Source: JANOYJ01 sp031373225 | GTDB lineage: Bacteria; Pseudomonadota; Alphaproteobacteria; Rhizobiales; Rhizobiaceae | DNA: 41,086 nt | Assembly (NCBI GenBank): GCA_031373225.1 | Contig: JANMMM010000087.1 | Span: forward strand, 1-41,086 | Direction of reading: 5' to 3' | Part shown: piece after piece, positions 32,045 to 41,030 of the stretch | Layout: each line of letters opens with the position of its first letter | Position numbering within the stretch: position 1 is the first letter of the stretch | Position numbers and translations under genes: made by a program | Notes under the pieces: model-generated | What the model was told of the DNA's origin: nothing | Seen by the model: the letters and a program-made list of their open reading frames with translations, nothing else | Databases searched by the model: none

Positions 32045-33424
32045 ATGAACTTAGAGCCGGTGCTCGCCGCCCTTGACGCCTCGTCTGACGCGGCTTTGGA
32101 GCGGCTGTTTGAGCTGATGCGCATACAGTCGATATCGACTGACCCCGCTTTTGCCAGAGAGTGCCGCAAGGCGGCGGAATGGCTTGTGGATGACCTCAGG
32201 AGCATCGGCTTCGACGCTTCCGTACGTGACACGTCAGGCCATCCGATGGTCGTCGCTCATCATGACGGCGATGGGCCGCATGTCCTGTTCTACGGCCACT
32301 ATGATGTGCAGCCGGTTGACCCGCTGAACCTTTGGGACGGCGATCCGTTTGACGCGCGGCTGAAGGCGCGCCCTGATGGATCGCAGGAGATTTTCGGCCG
32401 CGGATCGGCGGACGACAAGGGGCAGCTGATGACCTTTGTCGAAGCCTGCCGCGCCTATAAGAATGCACATGGCAAATTGCCGTGCCGGGTGACCATTCTG
32501 TTCGAAGGCGAGGAGGAATCCGGCTCGCCGTCGCTGAAGCCCTTTCTCCACGCCAATGCCGCCGAGCTGACCGCCGATGTGGCGTTGGTCTGCGACACAA
32601 ATATGTGGGACCGCGAAACGCCCGCCATTTCGACCAGCCTGCGCGGGCTGATGGAGGAGGAGATCATCGTCACCGCCGCCGCGCGCGACCTGCATTCCGG
32701 CTATTATGGCGGCGCGGCGGCGAACCCGATCCATATCCTCTCGCGCTTGCTGGCTGACTTTCACGATGCGGACGGCAAGGTTCTCATTCCCGGCTTCTAC
32801 GAAGGCGTCGAGGAGACTCCGCTTGACGTTCTGAAAATGTGGGATGGGCTGGGACTGACAAGCGAGAGCTTCCTCGGCTCGGTGGGCCTGAAACATCCCG
32901 CCGGCGAAAAGGGCCGCTCCATTCTTGAGCTTGTCTGGGCGCGGCCGACCTTTGAGGTCAACGGCATTTCCGGCGGCTATCAGGGCGAAGGCTTCAAGAC
33001 CGTGATCGCCGCCAAGACCTCGGCGAAAATCTCCTGCCGCCTTGTGCACGCCCAGGACCCCGACAAAATCCGCGCCGCCTTCCGCGCCTTTGTCCGGGCG
33101 CGCGTTCCGGCGGATTGCTCGGTTGACTTCATCAACCATGGCGGCGCGCCGGCGACGCAGCTGCCTTATTCCTCGCCCTTCATCGACAAAGCCAAAGCGG
33201 CGCTGTCCGATGAATGGCCGAAGCCGACTGCCATGATCGGCATGGGCGGCTCGATCCCTATCGTGGGCGATTTCAAGCGCTTGCTTGGCATGCCCTCTCT
33301 CTTGATCGGCTTCGGGCTGGGCGACGACAAGATACATTCGCCGAATGAAAAATATGACCTGACATCATTCCAAAAAGGCGCGCGGTCCTGGGCGCGCATC
33401 CTGCATGCATTTTCGAAAGGCTGA
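32045..33424 (+). CDS. M20-family metallopeptidase (dipeptidase type)
   Basis: This 459-residue zinc peptidase belongs to family M20 (ArgE/DapE/dipeptidase). The metal-binding motifs are VLFYGHYDVQPVDP (His and Asp near residue 83), FGRGSADDKGQ (bridging Asp near 120) and FEGEEESGSPS (catalytic and ligand Glu near 153), with a later histidine in DDKIHSPNEKY. The dimerisation lid lies between residues 200 and 370. The length and the HYDVQPVDP text match the cytosolic dipeptidase-like group annotated for peptides or N-acyl amino acids. GGGGAC precedes the ATG. The next gene starts 3 bp after its stop, so the two probably share a transcript. Confidence 0.9.
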   Translation: MNLEPVLAALDASSDAALERLFELMRIQSISTDPAFARECRKAAEWLVDDLRSIGFDASVRDTSGHPMVVAHHDGDGPHVLFYGHYDVQPVDPLNLWDGDPFDARLKARPDGSQEIFGRGSADDKGQLMTFVEACRAYKNAHGKLPCRVTILFEGEEESGSPSLKPFLHANAAELTADVALVCDTNMWDRETPAISTSLRGLMEEEIIVTAAARDLHSGYYGGAAANPIHILSRLLADFHDADGKVLIPGFYEGVEETPLDVLKMWDGLGLTSESFLGSVGLKHPAGEKGRSILELVWARPTFEVNGISGGYQGEGFKTVIAAKTSAKISCRLVHAQDPDKIRAAFRAFVRARVPADCSVDFINHGGAPATQLPYSSPFIDKAKAALSDEWPKPTAMIGMGGSIPIVGDFKRLLGMPSLLIGFGLGDDKIHSPNEKYDLTSFQKGARSWARILHAFSKG

Positions 33425-33427
33425 GCC

Positions 33428-34045
33428 ATGAGCATCCGTTATCACAGAGGCGACCTGCCCAATCTTGACCATTATGATGTTGACGCGGTCGCCATCGACA
33501 CGGAGACGCTCGGCCTGAAACCCCACCGCGACCGGCTCTGCGTCGTGCAGCTGTCGCCGGGAGACGGCTCGGCGGATGTGGTGCAGATTGCGAACGGCAA
33601 GGTCGCCGCGCCCAATCTGGCGAAGCTCCTTAGAAACAAGAAAGTCACCAAGATTTTCCATTTCGGCCGCTTCGACCTTGCTGTCCTGTTCCACCATGTC
33701 GGCGCCATGCCCGAACCAGTCTTCTGCACCAAGATCGCCTCACGCCTGACCCGCACTTACACGGACCGGCACGGGCTGAAGGACATCTGCGCCGAATTGC
33801 TCGACGTACAGCTGTCCAAAGTGCAGCAGTCCTCCGACTGGGCGGCCGAGAAGCTGACGCAGGCGCAGCTCGAATACGCGGCTTCCGACGTTCTCTATCT
33901 GCACAGGCTGAAAGCGGAACTCGAAAAGCGGCTGGCGCGCGAAGGGCGCACGGCGATGGCGGACGCCTGTTTCAAATTCCTGCCGACGCGGGCGAAGCTT
34001 GATCTGGCCGGCTGGGAGGAAGAGGATATTTTCGCGCATAGCTGA
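33428..34045 (+). CDS. Ribonuclease D-like 3'-5' exonuclease
   Basis: This 205-residue DEDD-family exonuclease has the first ligands in AIDTETLGL (Asp24, Glu26), the second Asp in FHFGRFDLAVLF, and the last in YAASDVLYLHRL. The HRDC domains of full RNase D are missing, so it is the short form, common in Alphaproteobacteria. It should trim RNA 3' ends, perhaps tRNA, in the cytoplasm. It follows the M20 gene by 3 bp. Confidence 0.9.
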   Translation: MSIRYHRGDLPNLDHYDVDAVAIDTETLGLKPHRDRLCVVQLSPGDGSADVVQIANGKVAAPNLAKLLRNKKVTKIFHFGRFDLAVLFHHVGAMPEPVFCTKIASRLTRTYTDRHGLKDICAELLDVQLSKVQQSSDWAAEKLTQAQLEYAASDVLYLHRLKAELEKRLAREGRTAMADACFKFLPTRAKLDLAGWEEEDIFAHS

Positions 34046-34154
34046 GGCGCGCGCCCCCTATCCATGAACAGTGCATCAACCGCCTGCCGCCTTGGCTCAG
34101 GGCGGAGCAAGGCCCATATGCGGCGCACTGAATTCAACCGAAACGGAGCCTCTC

Positions 34155-34742
34155 ATGCCCTCGAAGAAACCCCACATCGCCCTTATCATCGGCTCGACCC
34201 GTCCCACCCGCTTTGCCGACAAGCCCGCCCACTGGATGCTCAAGCAGGCGCAGGCGCACGATGACATGACCGTTGAACTGCTCGACGTGCGCGATTTCAA
34301 CCTGCCCTTCTTCAATGAAATGGCCTCGAACCTGTGGATGCCAAGCCAGGACCCAAACGCGGTGAAGTGGCAGAACAAGCTGGCGGAATTCGACGGCTAT
34401 ATCTTCGTCGCCGCCGAATATAACCGCTCGGTCACGGCGTCTCTGAAAAACGCGCTGGATCAGGCCTACAAGGAATGGGGCCACAAGCCGATGAGCGCCA
34501 TCGCCTATGGCGCGCTGGGCGGCGCGCGCGCTGTCGAGCATCTGCGCACAATCGCCGTCGAGCTGCAAATGGTTCCAACGCGCAATGCCGTGCACATTGG
34601 CGGCGGCGATTTCTTCAAGACCTCCCCGCTTGGCGCCAATGCGCCGATCGAAGAGATCGAGGCGAACCTTCTGCCTGCCGCCAAAGCCACGCTGGACGAC
34701 ATTGTCTGGTGGGCGAACGCCACCAAGGCCGCGCGCGCCTGA
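34155..34742 (+). CDS. NADPH-dependent FMN reductase
   Basis: This 195-residue flavodoxin-like protein has the FMN-phosphate loop IIGSTRPTRFADKPA near residue 10, then VAAEYNRSVTASLKNALDQAYKEW, in which 'P/AEYN.S....LKNALD' is the NADPH_FMN_red signature, and YGALGGARAVEHLR. It reduces flavin or quinone with NAD(P)H. The ATG at 34155 follows CGGAG; the longer frame upstream is probably not translated. It ends before a terminator-like hairpin. Confidence 0.9.
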   Translation: MPSKKPHIALIIGSTRPTRFADKPAHWMLKQAQAHDDMTVELLDVRDFNLPFFNEMASNLWMPSQDPNAVKWQNKLAEFDGYIFVAAEYNRSVTASLKNALDQAYKEWGHKPMSAIAYGALGGARAVEHLRTIAVELQMVPTRNAVHIGGGDFFKTSPLGANAPIEEIEANLLPAAKATLDDIVWWANATKAARA

Positions 34743-34756
34743 CGCGCAATTGTGAC

Positions 34757-34788
34757 AGGGGCGTGTTCTGCGCGCCCCTTTCCTTTCT
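34757..34788 (+). terminator. Terminator after the FMN reductase
   Basis: AGGGGCG (34757-34763) pairs with CGCCCCT (34773-34779) around a nine-base loop, followed by the pyrimidine tail TTCCTTTCT. Confidence 0.6.
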
Positions 34789-34825
34789 CCCTTGCCCGTA
34801 AGATATAGGCGGCAAGGGAGAATTC

Positions 34826-35620
34826 ATGGAAGCGGGCGAAACATTTCTGGACAAGATTGGCGCATTCCTCGCCCACCGGCTGCAGGAGGAATCCTCCGGC
34901 TATCAGCCCTTCACGCCGTCGGACCCCAGAACCTTGCGCCGCGTGCTGGAGCCGGGCGACATTCTTTTGATCGAGGGCAACCAGCATCTTTCCAGCGCGA
35001 TCAAATATCTCACCCAGTCCACTTGGAGCCATGCCGCGCTCTATGTCGGCGACGCGCTGCCGCCCTCATCCGACGGTGCGCCGCGGCCGCAGCTGATCGA
35101 AGTCGTGCTCGGCGACGGCTGCATCGCCTCGCCGCTGGAAAAATACGCCACCTACAACACCCGCATCTGCCGCCCGGTCTCGCTGCTGCCGGACGACCGC
35201 GAAAAGCTGATCAGTTTCATGCTCTCCCGCCTCGGCGCGCGCTATGACACGAAGAACATATTCGACCTCTTGCGCTATTTCCTGCCCACCCCGCCCGTCC
35301 CGGTGCGCTGGCGCCGCCGGATGATCGCGCTCGGCTCCGGCGAGCCGACACGGGCGATCTGCTCAACCCTTATCGCCGAAGCGTTTGAGTCAATCTCCTA
35401 TCCGATCCTGCCCGAAATAACCCTCGCCCCCGGCCGCACCAGCGCCAAGTCCGACTATTCCCGCCGCGAGATTTTGCATATCCGGCACCATTCGCTGTTC
35501 ACGCCGAGGGATTTTGACCTGTCGCCGTATTTTCTGGTGGTCAAGCCGACGATTGAGCATGGGTTTGATTATACCAAGCTGGAATGGGGCGGGGAGGAAG
35601 CGCAGCAGGACCCTGCTTGA
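34826..35620 (+). CDS. YiiX/YebB-like NlpC/P60 cysteine hydrolase
   Basis: This 264-residue protein belongs to the permuted papain-like (YiiX/YebB) group. The motif LEPGDILLIEGNQHLSSAIKYL leads to TWSHAALYVGD, with the catalytic His; YATYNTRICRP follows, and the catalytic Cys lies in RAICSTLIAEAFE near residue 187. The rest includes YDTKNIFDLLRYFLP, a helical insert. Substrates of this group may be lipids or peptidoglycan peptides; none can be assigned. No signal peptide is seen, so it is predicted cytoplasmic or membrane-associated. AAGGGAG precedes the ATG. Confidence 0.85.
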   Translation: MEAGETFLDKIGAFLAHRLQEESSGYQPFTPSDPRTLRRVLEPGDILLIEGNQHLSSAIKYLTQSTWSHAALYVGDALPPSSDGAPRPQLIEVVLGDGCIASPLEKYATYNTRICRPVSLLPDDREKLISFMLSRLGARYDTKNIFDLLRYFLPTPPVPVRWRRRMIALGSGEPTRAICSTLIAEAFESISYPILPEITLAPGRTSAKSDYSRREILHIRHHSLFTPRDFDLSPYFLVVKPTIEHGFDYTKLEWGGEEAQQDPA

Positions 35621-35651
35621 TTGTGTGCGTCATTTGGCGTATGGCTGTCAC

Positions 35652-35960
35652 ATGAACTCGCCGCTGCAAAAGAAGCCTGAGAAATCTGAGGACGCAAGGA
35701 TCAATATCCGCACGAAGGCGGATTTTCGCCGGACGATTTCCCGCGCCGCCGAGCTTTCCGGCCTCGATCTGACCAATTTCATGATCTCCGCCTCCATGCA
35801 CCGCGCCCGCGAGGTGATCCGCGAGCATGAAGTGATGCGCATTGACAGCGCCGAAGACCGCGCGGCGTTCCGGGCGGCGCTGGAGCGTCCCGGCCGCTAC
35901 ATACCAACGCTGGCGGAGCTTCTGAAAATTCCTCCGACGCTCAATGTCACAAAGCGTTGA
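35652..35960 (+). CDS. DUF1778 (TacA-like) antitoxin
   Basis: This 102-residue antitoxin has the DUF1778 ribbon-helix-helix: DARINIRTKADFRRTISRAAELSGLDLTNFMISASMHRAREVI at residues 15-60. A flexible tail (SAEDRAAFRAALERPGRYIPTLAELL) should cover the acetyltransferase toxin. The ATG at 35652 is where homology begins; the open frame upstream is random. It overlaps the toxin gene by 17 nt. The partner and order are those of tacA-tacT, in which the complex represses its own promoter. Confidence 0.88.
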   Translation: MNSPLQKKPEKSEDARINIRTKADFRRTISRAAELSGLDLTNFMISASMHRAREVIREHEVMRIDSAEDRAAFRAALERPGRYIPTLAELLKIPPTLNVTKR

Positions 35961-36465
35961 GCCGTTTGACCCGGCGCGCCACAAGCGCGTCCAGTTCAGT
36001 TCCGGCGTTGCCAGCATCGACAATTATCTGAAGCTCACCGCGCGCAAACACCAGGCCGCCAACATCGCCGCTGTGTTTGTGATCGCAGACCAAACAGATG
36101 AGATCATCGGCTATTATGCCCTGAAAGCCATGCAGATCGACGCCTCCGAGCTCGGCGGCGCAGTGGACGCAAAGCTCGCCGCGCGGCACAGCGAAGTCCC
36201 GGCGACGCTTCTTGCCATGCTCGGCGTCGATCAGTCATTTCAGGGCCAGGGCATCGGCAAAATGCTCCTGGCCGACGCCCTGCGCCGCAGCCTCGCCGCC
36301 TCCAAGCTTGTGGCCAGCCAATGCATTGTGCCGGACGTTGTGGACGACGCGGACGCGGCGCGGCGCGCGGCGTTTTACGCGGCGCTGGGCTTTTCGCCCT
36401 GCACTGTCAGCGGCAGGGCGCGGATGTATCTGACGATGAAGGATGTGGAGGCGAGTCTGGGGTAG
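35944..36465 (+). CDS. GNAT acetyltransferase toxin (TacT-like)
   Basis: This 173-residue GNAT-fold protein has the acetyl-CoA binding block MLGVDQSFQGQGIGKMLLADALRRS (Q/R-x-x-G-x-G/A) near residue 95 and the C-terminal FYAALGFSPCTVSGRARMYLTMKDVEA, with the TacT-type tyrosine in MYLTM. Toxins of this group block translation by acetylating aminoacyl-tRNA. EPFDPARHKR at the start is the conserved TacT opening. It is the second gene of the pair and lies just upstream of the restriction-modification gene. Confidence 0.88.
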   Translation: MSQSVEPFDPARHKRVQFSSGVASIDNYLKLTARKHQAANIAAVFVIADQTDEIIGYYALKAMQIDASELGGAVDAKLAARHSEVPATLLAMLGVDQSFQGQGIGKMLLADALRRSLAASKLVASQCIVPDVVDDADAARRAAFYAALGFSPCTVSGRARMYLTMKDVEASLG

Positions 36466-36596
36466 GGTCAGGGAACCTAGTGGCGCGCGGAAGTCGTTCC
36501 TGACATCTATTTTCAGCAGCTCACTTGATTGCTATTGTAATTAAAAGCCAATGCGATGTGTTACTCGCCTTCTTTGAAACCACATGAGTCGATTGC

Positions 36597-39500
36597 TTGA
36601 ACGCTTCCAAAACCACGGAATGGGAAATTGTGTCTCTGGCCGCAGGCTGGATGAACAATCTTTTCGAAGCCCATGGGAGCGCCAGCCCGTTCAAGCAGGC
36701 GAGGGTTGAGGCGACAGGGGACGGTTCCCAGAAGCGGCGCGACATCACAATCATTGGCCACGACGGCAACCCCGCTGTCACGGGCGAAGCAAAAATGCCT
36801 TGGGCGGCCGATGGACACTCGCCGTTTGTCGAATCCGTCGTAAGAGATGCCAGAGACAAAGCCGCCCGCGCTGGGGTAAACTTCTTCTTCACGTGGAACC
36901 TAAGCCAGCTGGTTCTATGGCGGAGGGATATCGGCGGGTCCGGCCTGCGCGACTTTGGCTACGTCCTTTATGACATCGCCGACATCCACCGCGAAGCTCA
37001 AAAGCTTGATCCTCGGCAGGAACGCAAGATTCGCGACGGAATTGAGCGCTTTACCCTGAAGCTCATGGAGCAGTTCAAGGCGGATGTCCGGCTCCCGTTA
37101 ACCTCTGAAGATGACTACTTCGTCCTGGCCTTGGAAAGTTTTCTCAAACGCCCAGTCGAAGAAGCGCGCCATGGATTGCGGGAAAGGGACGCGAACGACG
37201 TTTTTCGTCAGCGGCTGGATCATTGGGCGCGGAGCCAGCAGGGCTGGACAATCAGCGAGGACAGGGACGACCTCATCGACCGCGCCGCCAAGTTCGCGAG
37301 CTACGCGACGGTCAACAAGATTGTATTCTACGAGGCGCTCAGAAAGCGCTTTGGCAAGCTTCCCGACATTGTGCTTCCGCCGGAGGTTCGGACCGCCGAC
37401 GAGGCCATTAACGCGCTTGGCGCATTCTTCAGCCGCGCGCGCAAGGACAGCCGGGATTATGAAACGGTTTTCGGATTTGATCCCTCAGACTACGGAATTC
37501 AAATTCCCTTTCTTACGGAAGCAGCCATTGAAGGATGGCGCGGCGTCCTTGAGCATGTGGAGAAGTTTGATTTTACCCGCCTCGATTATGATGTCATCGG
37601 ACGAATTTTCGAGAAACTCATATCGCCAGAGGAGCGGCACAAATTCGGCCAGTATTACACGCGGCCCGAGCTTGTCGATCTTATCAATGCATTTTGCATC
37701 AAGAGCGCAAGCGACCGTGTGATGGACCCCGGATGCGGCGGCGGAACCTTTTTGGTGCGCGCCTACGCGAGACGCAAATTTCTTGATCCTGACACGTCAC
37801 ATGAAACACTGTTGTCCAACACTTTCGGCATCGACGTTTCTCATTTTGCCGCTCACCTGACGACGATAAATCTTGCAAGCCGCGAATTGGTTGAAAGCGA
37901 GAACTACCCGCGCGTCGCGCGCTCAGACTTTTTTGACACCGCGCCGGACATCGGCCTTGTCAGCATTCCCTCCAAATCAGGGGCAGTCAGCCTTGTCGCT
38001 CCCGGCAAATTCGACGCCATTATAGCCAATCCGCCTTATGTCCGTCAGGAGGACATAGGAAAGTCGCTCAAGGACCGATACGCGGCGCAGGTCAAGTCAG
38101 AAGCAAAACTTATTGCAGGCGGGCGTTCGGACCTTCATGTGTATTTCTGGGGCCATGCGCTGACTTTCTTGAAAGACAACGGACGGCTTGGCTTTCTCAC
38201 ATCCAGCCAATGGCTCGACGTGGAGTATGGCTTTCCCCTGCAAAAATGGATTCTGGAAAACTTCCGCATCGTCGCGATCATCGAGAGTGATGCGGAGCCT
38301 TGGTTTGAGGGGGCGCGCGTCGCGACGACTGCGACGATATTGGAGCGCGAGGCTGATCCTGAGAAGCGGAACAGCAATTTCGTGCGATTTGTGCAGATTC
38401 GCAAGAAGCTGATCGATTTGGTCGGCTCGTCAGATTCGAGAGACATGCTTGTCGGCGCTGAGAGGATTGCACAAGACATAATTAAAACCGACGAAGACGC
38501 TGCCGCCTCCGATTGGCGGATAAGGCTGCGTCGTCAGGGTGAATTGCACGAAGAAGGCTTGAAGCTCGGGGTGCGCCGCACAGGGCGAAGCGTCTATGGC
38601 GGAGGGAAATGGGGTATTCCACTTCGAGCGCCGGATGTTTGGTTCAATTTGCTCCGTGATGCGAGATATTCTTGGATTCCATTGTCCGACTTGGCCAAGA
38701 CCGCAAGGGGGATCACGTCCGGCAAAGACGATTTCTTTTATTTGGAAGACATTTCGACAGAAGGGTTATCACGGTATCCTGACTCTCCGGAGTTTGAAAA
38801 GCATTTTGGGGCACCGCGCAACAAGGTTGCAAGCAGACAAATTGCGTTGGCAAAGGCTGGAACTGGAGAAGTATTCCCAATTGAGGCCGAGTACCTAAAA
38901 CCGTATATTCACAGCATCATGGATGTCGATGCGTATGCTGTGTCTCAAGGCCACGCCCGTGGCCTTGCCTTGATGCTGCCCTCCGGTACCAATCTAAGGG
39001 GGCTTTTCATTGAGAAATACGTGCTGTGGGGCGAGGCCCAGAAATACAATACCAACACGACGTGCGCATCCCGCGAGCGAAAGGACGGCAGGCGCTGGTA
39101 CGATCTGACCAACAACGTGATTTCTCCAATATTCTGGTCAAAGTCCCATCAGTACCGGCATGTCGCTCCGTTAAACCGGCATGGGTTTTTGGCAAACTGT
39201 AATCTTTATACGGTTGAATTGGATTCTCAGCAGGCCGAAATTGCATTTGGCGTATTGAATTCCTCGCTGGTGGTCCTGAGCAAGTTCCTGTTCGGGCGTC
39301 CCGTTGGCGTTGAGGGAAATTTTAAGACTGAAGTCGTGGACGTGGAAATGATGCTGGTGCCGGATTGGACAAAGGCGTCCAAGGCTGTTGCAAAGCGCAT
39401 CTCGGCGGCGGCCAAAAGGCTGGCATCGCGCCCGGTATTGGGGTTTCTTTCAGCGCAGCGGCTGCGCCAGAAATCTGCTCAATCCAAAACCAAGAACGGC

Positions 39501-40190
39501 ATTGCCGACCTGTCCGCGTTCTCTAACCAGTCGGAACTTGAACAGCCGGACCGTCACGAGCTTGACGACGCGGTTCTGGAGCTGCTCGGGTATGAAGACC
39601 CACTTCAACGTAAAGCTCTGCGCGGCGAGATTTACGACTATCTGCGCCATCGGTTCGAACGCGAGAGACAGAAAGAAGAGTCGGCGATAGACAACAAGGC
39701 GCGCAGCAAGAAACGGCAGCGCGTCACCGCCGATGGATTGGCGTCGGCTGTCTTCAAATTTATTTCCGACCGCCAGCCCGCGCTGCTGCGCGGCTACGAC
39801 AGTTTCCTTCACCTGATGGAGCAAGCCGGAATTTCGATGGAGGGCCGCCCGATTCCAGATGGTGAGGCGTTTGAGCTGATTCATGATTTGGCGTCGACCG
39901 GCCTGCGCTACAAAGACCGCAAGAGCCGGAAGTGGAAAATCGAGAAGGCGCGCCATCCAGAGCAGGCCGCACTCATGCTGGAGATTGCTTTGGCTGGCGA
40001 AGGTCCGGACATTCTGTTCATGCCATCAAAGGCAGCCGACGCCGCAAAACTCGCCTTTCAATTCCGTGAGCATCGGCACAGCCGCGAGCAGGCTGTTCGC
40101 GACCTGATTGATGAGAGAACCAGCGATCCTGACATGGCCGAAAAGGCGTTCGGCATTATTCATGCAATGATTGCCAAAGCCGAGCGCTGA
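36597..40190 (+). CDS. Single-chain restriction-modification enzyme (nuclease plus N6-adenine methylase)
   Basis: This 1197-residue protein fuses an endonuclease-like N-terminus to a DNA adenine methyltransferase. A PD-(D/E)xK pattern appears as RRDITI (Asp49) and GEAK (Glu64, Lys66). The methylase has motif I DPGCGGGTF (about 377-385) and motif IV NPPY (478-481), with FGQYYTRPELVDL before motif I, as in Type I HsdM and Type IIG enzymes. A target-recognition stretch follows (about 650-900), then a charged C-terminal extension of ~270 residues I cannot assign. The start is TTG at 36597; no ATG fits the frame upstream because a stop lies at 36585. The upstream 130 bp is AT-rich. No specificity subunit or separate nuclease gene is seen. 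Confidence 0.85.
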   Translation: MNASKTTEWEIVSLAAGWMNNLFEAHGSASPFKQARVEATGDGSQKRRDITIIGHDGNPAVTGEAKMPWAADGHSPFVESVVRDARDKAARAGVNFFFTWNLSQLVLWRRDIGGSGLRDFGYVLYDIADIHREAQKLDPRQERKIRDGIERFTLKLMEQFKADVRLPLTSEDDYFVLALESFLKRPVEEARHGLRERDANDVFRQRLDHWARSQQGWTISEDRDDLIDRAAKFASYATVNKIVFYEALRKRFGKLPDIVLPPEVRTADEAINALGAFFSRARKDSRDYETVFGFDPSDYGIQIPFLTEAAIEGWRGVLEHVEKFDFTRLDYDVIGRIFEKLISPEERHKFGQYYTRPELVDLINAFCIKSASDRVMDPGCGGGTFLVRAYARRKFLDPDTSHETLLSNTFGIDVSHFAAHLTTINLASRELVESENYPRVARSDFFDTAPDIGLVSIPSKSGAVSLVAPGKFDAIIANPPYVRQEDIGKSLKDRYAAQVKSEAKLIAGGRSDLHVYFWGHALTFLKDNGRLGFLTSSQWLDVEYGFPLQKWILENFRIVAIIESDAEPWFEGARVATTATILEREADPEKRNSNFVRFVQIRKKLIDLVGSSDSRDMLVGAERIAQDIIKTDEDAAASDWRIRLRRQGELHEEGLKLGVRRTGRSVYGGGKWGIPLRAPDVWFNLLRDARYSWIPLSDLAKTARGITSGKDDFFYLEDISTEGLSRYPDSPEFEKHFGAPRNKVASRQIALAKAGTGEVFPIEAEYLKPYIHSIMDVDAYAVSQGHARGLALMLPSGTNLRGLFIEKYVLWGEAQKYNTNTTCASRERKDGRRWYDLTNNVISPIFWSKSHQYRHVAPLNRHGFLANCNLYTVELDSQQAEIAFGVLNSSLVVLSKFLFGRPVGVEGNFKTEVVDVEMMLVPDWTKASKAVAKRISAAAKRLASRPVLGFLSAQRLRQKSAQSKTKNGIADLSAFSNQSELEQPDRHELDDAVLELLGYEDPLQRKALRGEIYDYLRHRFERERQKEESAIDNKARSKKRQRVTADGLASAVFKFISDRQPALLRGYDSFLHLMEQAGISMEGRPIPDGEAFELIHDLASTGLRYKDRKSRKWKIEKARHPEQAALMLEIALAGEGPDILFMPSKAADAAKLAFQFREHRHSREQAVRDLIDERTSDPDMAEKAFGIIHAMIAKAER

Positions 40191-40210
40191 CGAAGCGACA
40201 CTTTGCCAAA

Positions 40211-40260
40211 TGGTCGCCACCGGCGCGGCGCGGACGGCGGACGAGGGCGGCAGGAGCCGG
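40211..40260 (+). repeat. Direct duplication of the methyltransferase C-terminus
   Basis: Positions 40211-40260 and 40922-40971 are the same 50 bases with three mismatches. The second copy is the last conserved part of the methyltransferase remnant, which shows that the first is the end of another copy. Confidence 0.85.
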
Positions 40261-40314
40261 GATACTGTGCCCCAAAGTGCGCGTGCCAAACTTGGTGTAG
40301 ACATTTCGGACTTT

Positions 40315-40378
40315 GGCGCTGCCCCTCATCCGTCGCTTCGCGCCACCTTCTCCCCGCAAGAGGCGGGGCGAAGGGAAG
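40315..40378. repeat. Palindromic repeat, family A, within the methyltransferase remnant
   Basis: This 64-bp stretch begins GGCGCTGCCCCTCATCCG and ends GAAGGGAAG, with a TTCTCCCCG hairpin in the middle. It matches the reverse complement of 50-112 at the other end of the window. It is read in frame in the 40171-40989 frame but adds no recognisable domain. Confidence 0.8.
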
Positions 40379-40989
40379 ATAGTGCCAAAATCGCGCCGCT
40401 CAGCGATGCCGAGCGCGATATTTATGACGCGGGGCTGATTGCCATCCTGAAGGAATTGCATGACGATATCGACCGCGCCGTCTTCGAAGCCTATGGCTGG
40501 CAGGATTTGGGTGCGCGGCTTGTCGGCAGGCCCGGCGCGACGCTGCCGAGCGTCCACAAAAGCGAGACCCAAGAGCAGGCGGAGGAGGAACTGCTCACCC
40601 GCCTCGTGGCGCAGAACCTTGAGCGGCAGGAAGAGGAAAAGCGCGGCCATGTGCGCTGGCTGCGGCCGGATTACCAGATTGCCAAATTAGGCGCGAAAGT
40701 CGCCAAACCCAGCGGCGAAGAGCAGCTGGAGGCCGATGTCGGCGTTATCAGCGTGGATGCCAAGCCGAAATGGCCAAGCGACGGATTGGCGCAAATCCGC
40801 ATCGTGCGCGACGCGCTCGCAAAATCTTCCGCCCCCGCCGCGCCGGACGAAATCTCACTTTCCTTCCACAGCCGCAATTCCCCCGCGCGCAAGGACCGGG
40901 TGCGCCAGGTGCTGGAGACGCTGGTCGCCACCGGCGCGGCGCGCACAGCGGACGAGGGCGGCGGGAGCCGGTATTTCGTGGCGCGGTGA
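40375..40989 (+). pseudogene. C-terminal remnant of a second DNA methyltransferase
   Basis: The open frame runs from 40171 to 40989, but only the part from about 40375 looks like a protein. It matches the tail of large class I SAM-dependent DNA methyltransferases: LSDAERDIYDAGLIAILKELHDDIDRAVFEAYGW, LLTRLVAQNLERQEEEKRGHVRWLRPDYQ and a closing RVRQVLETLVATGAARTADEGG with a terminal wHTH-like end. The catalytic domain is absent. Upstream of it lie family A repeat text (40315-40378) and a copy of the C-terminal sequence. I read it as a decayed partner or duplicate; it is still open and could be translated from the ATG at 40171, which overlaps the R-M stop. Confidence 0.7.
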
Positions 40990-41030
40990 TGTGCGGAGCG
41001 GGCGCATAAGTGCGGCGGGTTCTTTTTACG

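Noticed and set aside
32234..33337. Minus-strand frame of 367 codons opposite the M20 peptidase
   Set aside because: The metal motifs on the plus strand identify the true gene; the antisense text is rich in Arg, Ala and Gly only.
40156..40650. Minus-strand frame opposite the methyltransferase remnant
   Set aside because: Shadow of the plus-strand text, which matches known methyltransferase tails.
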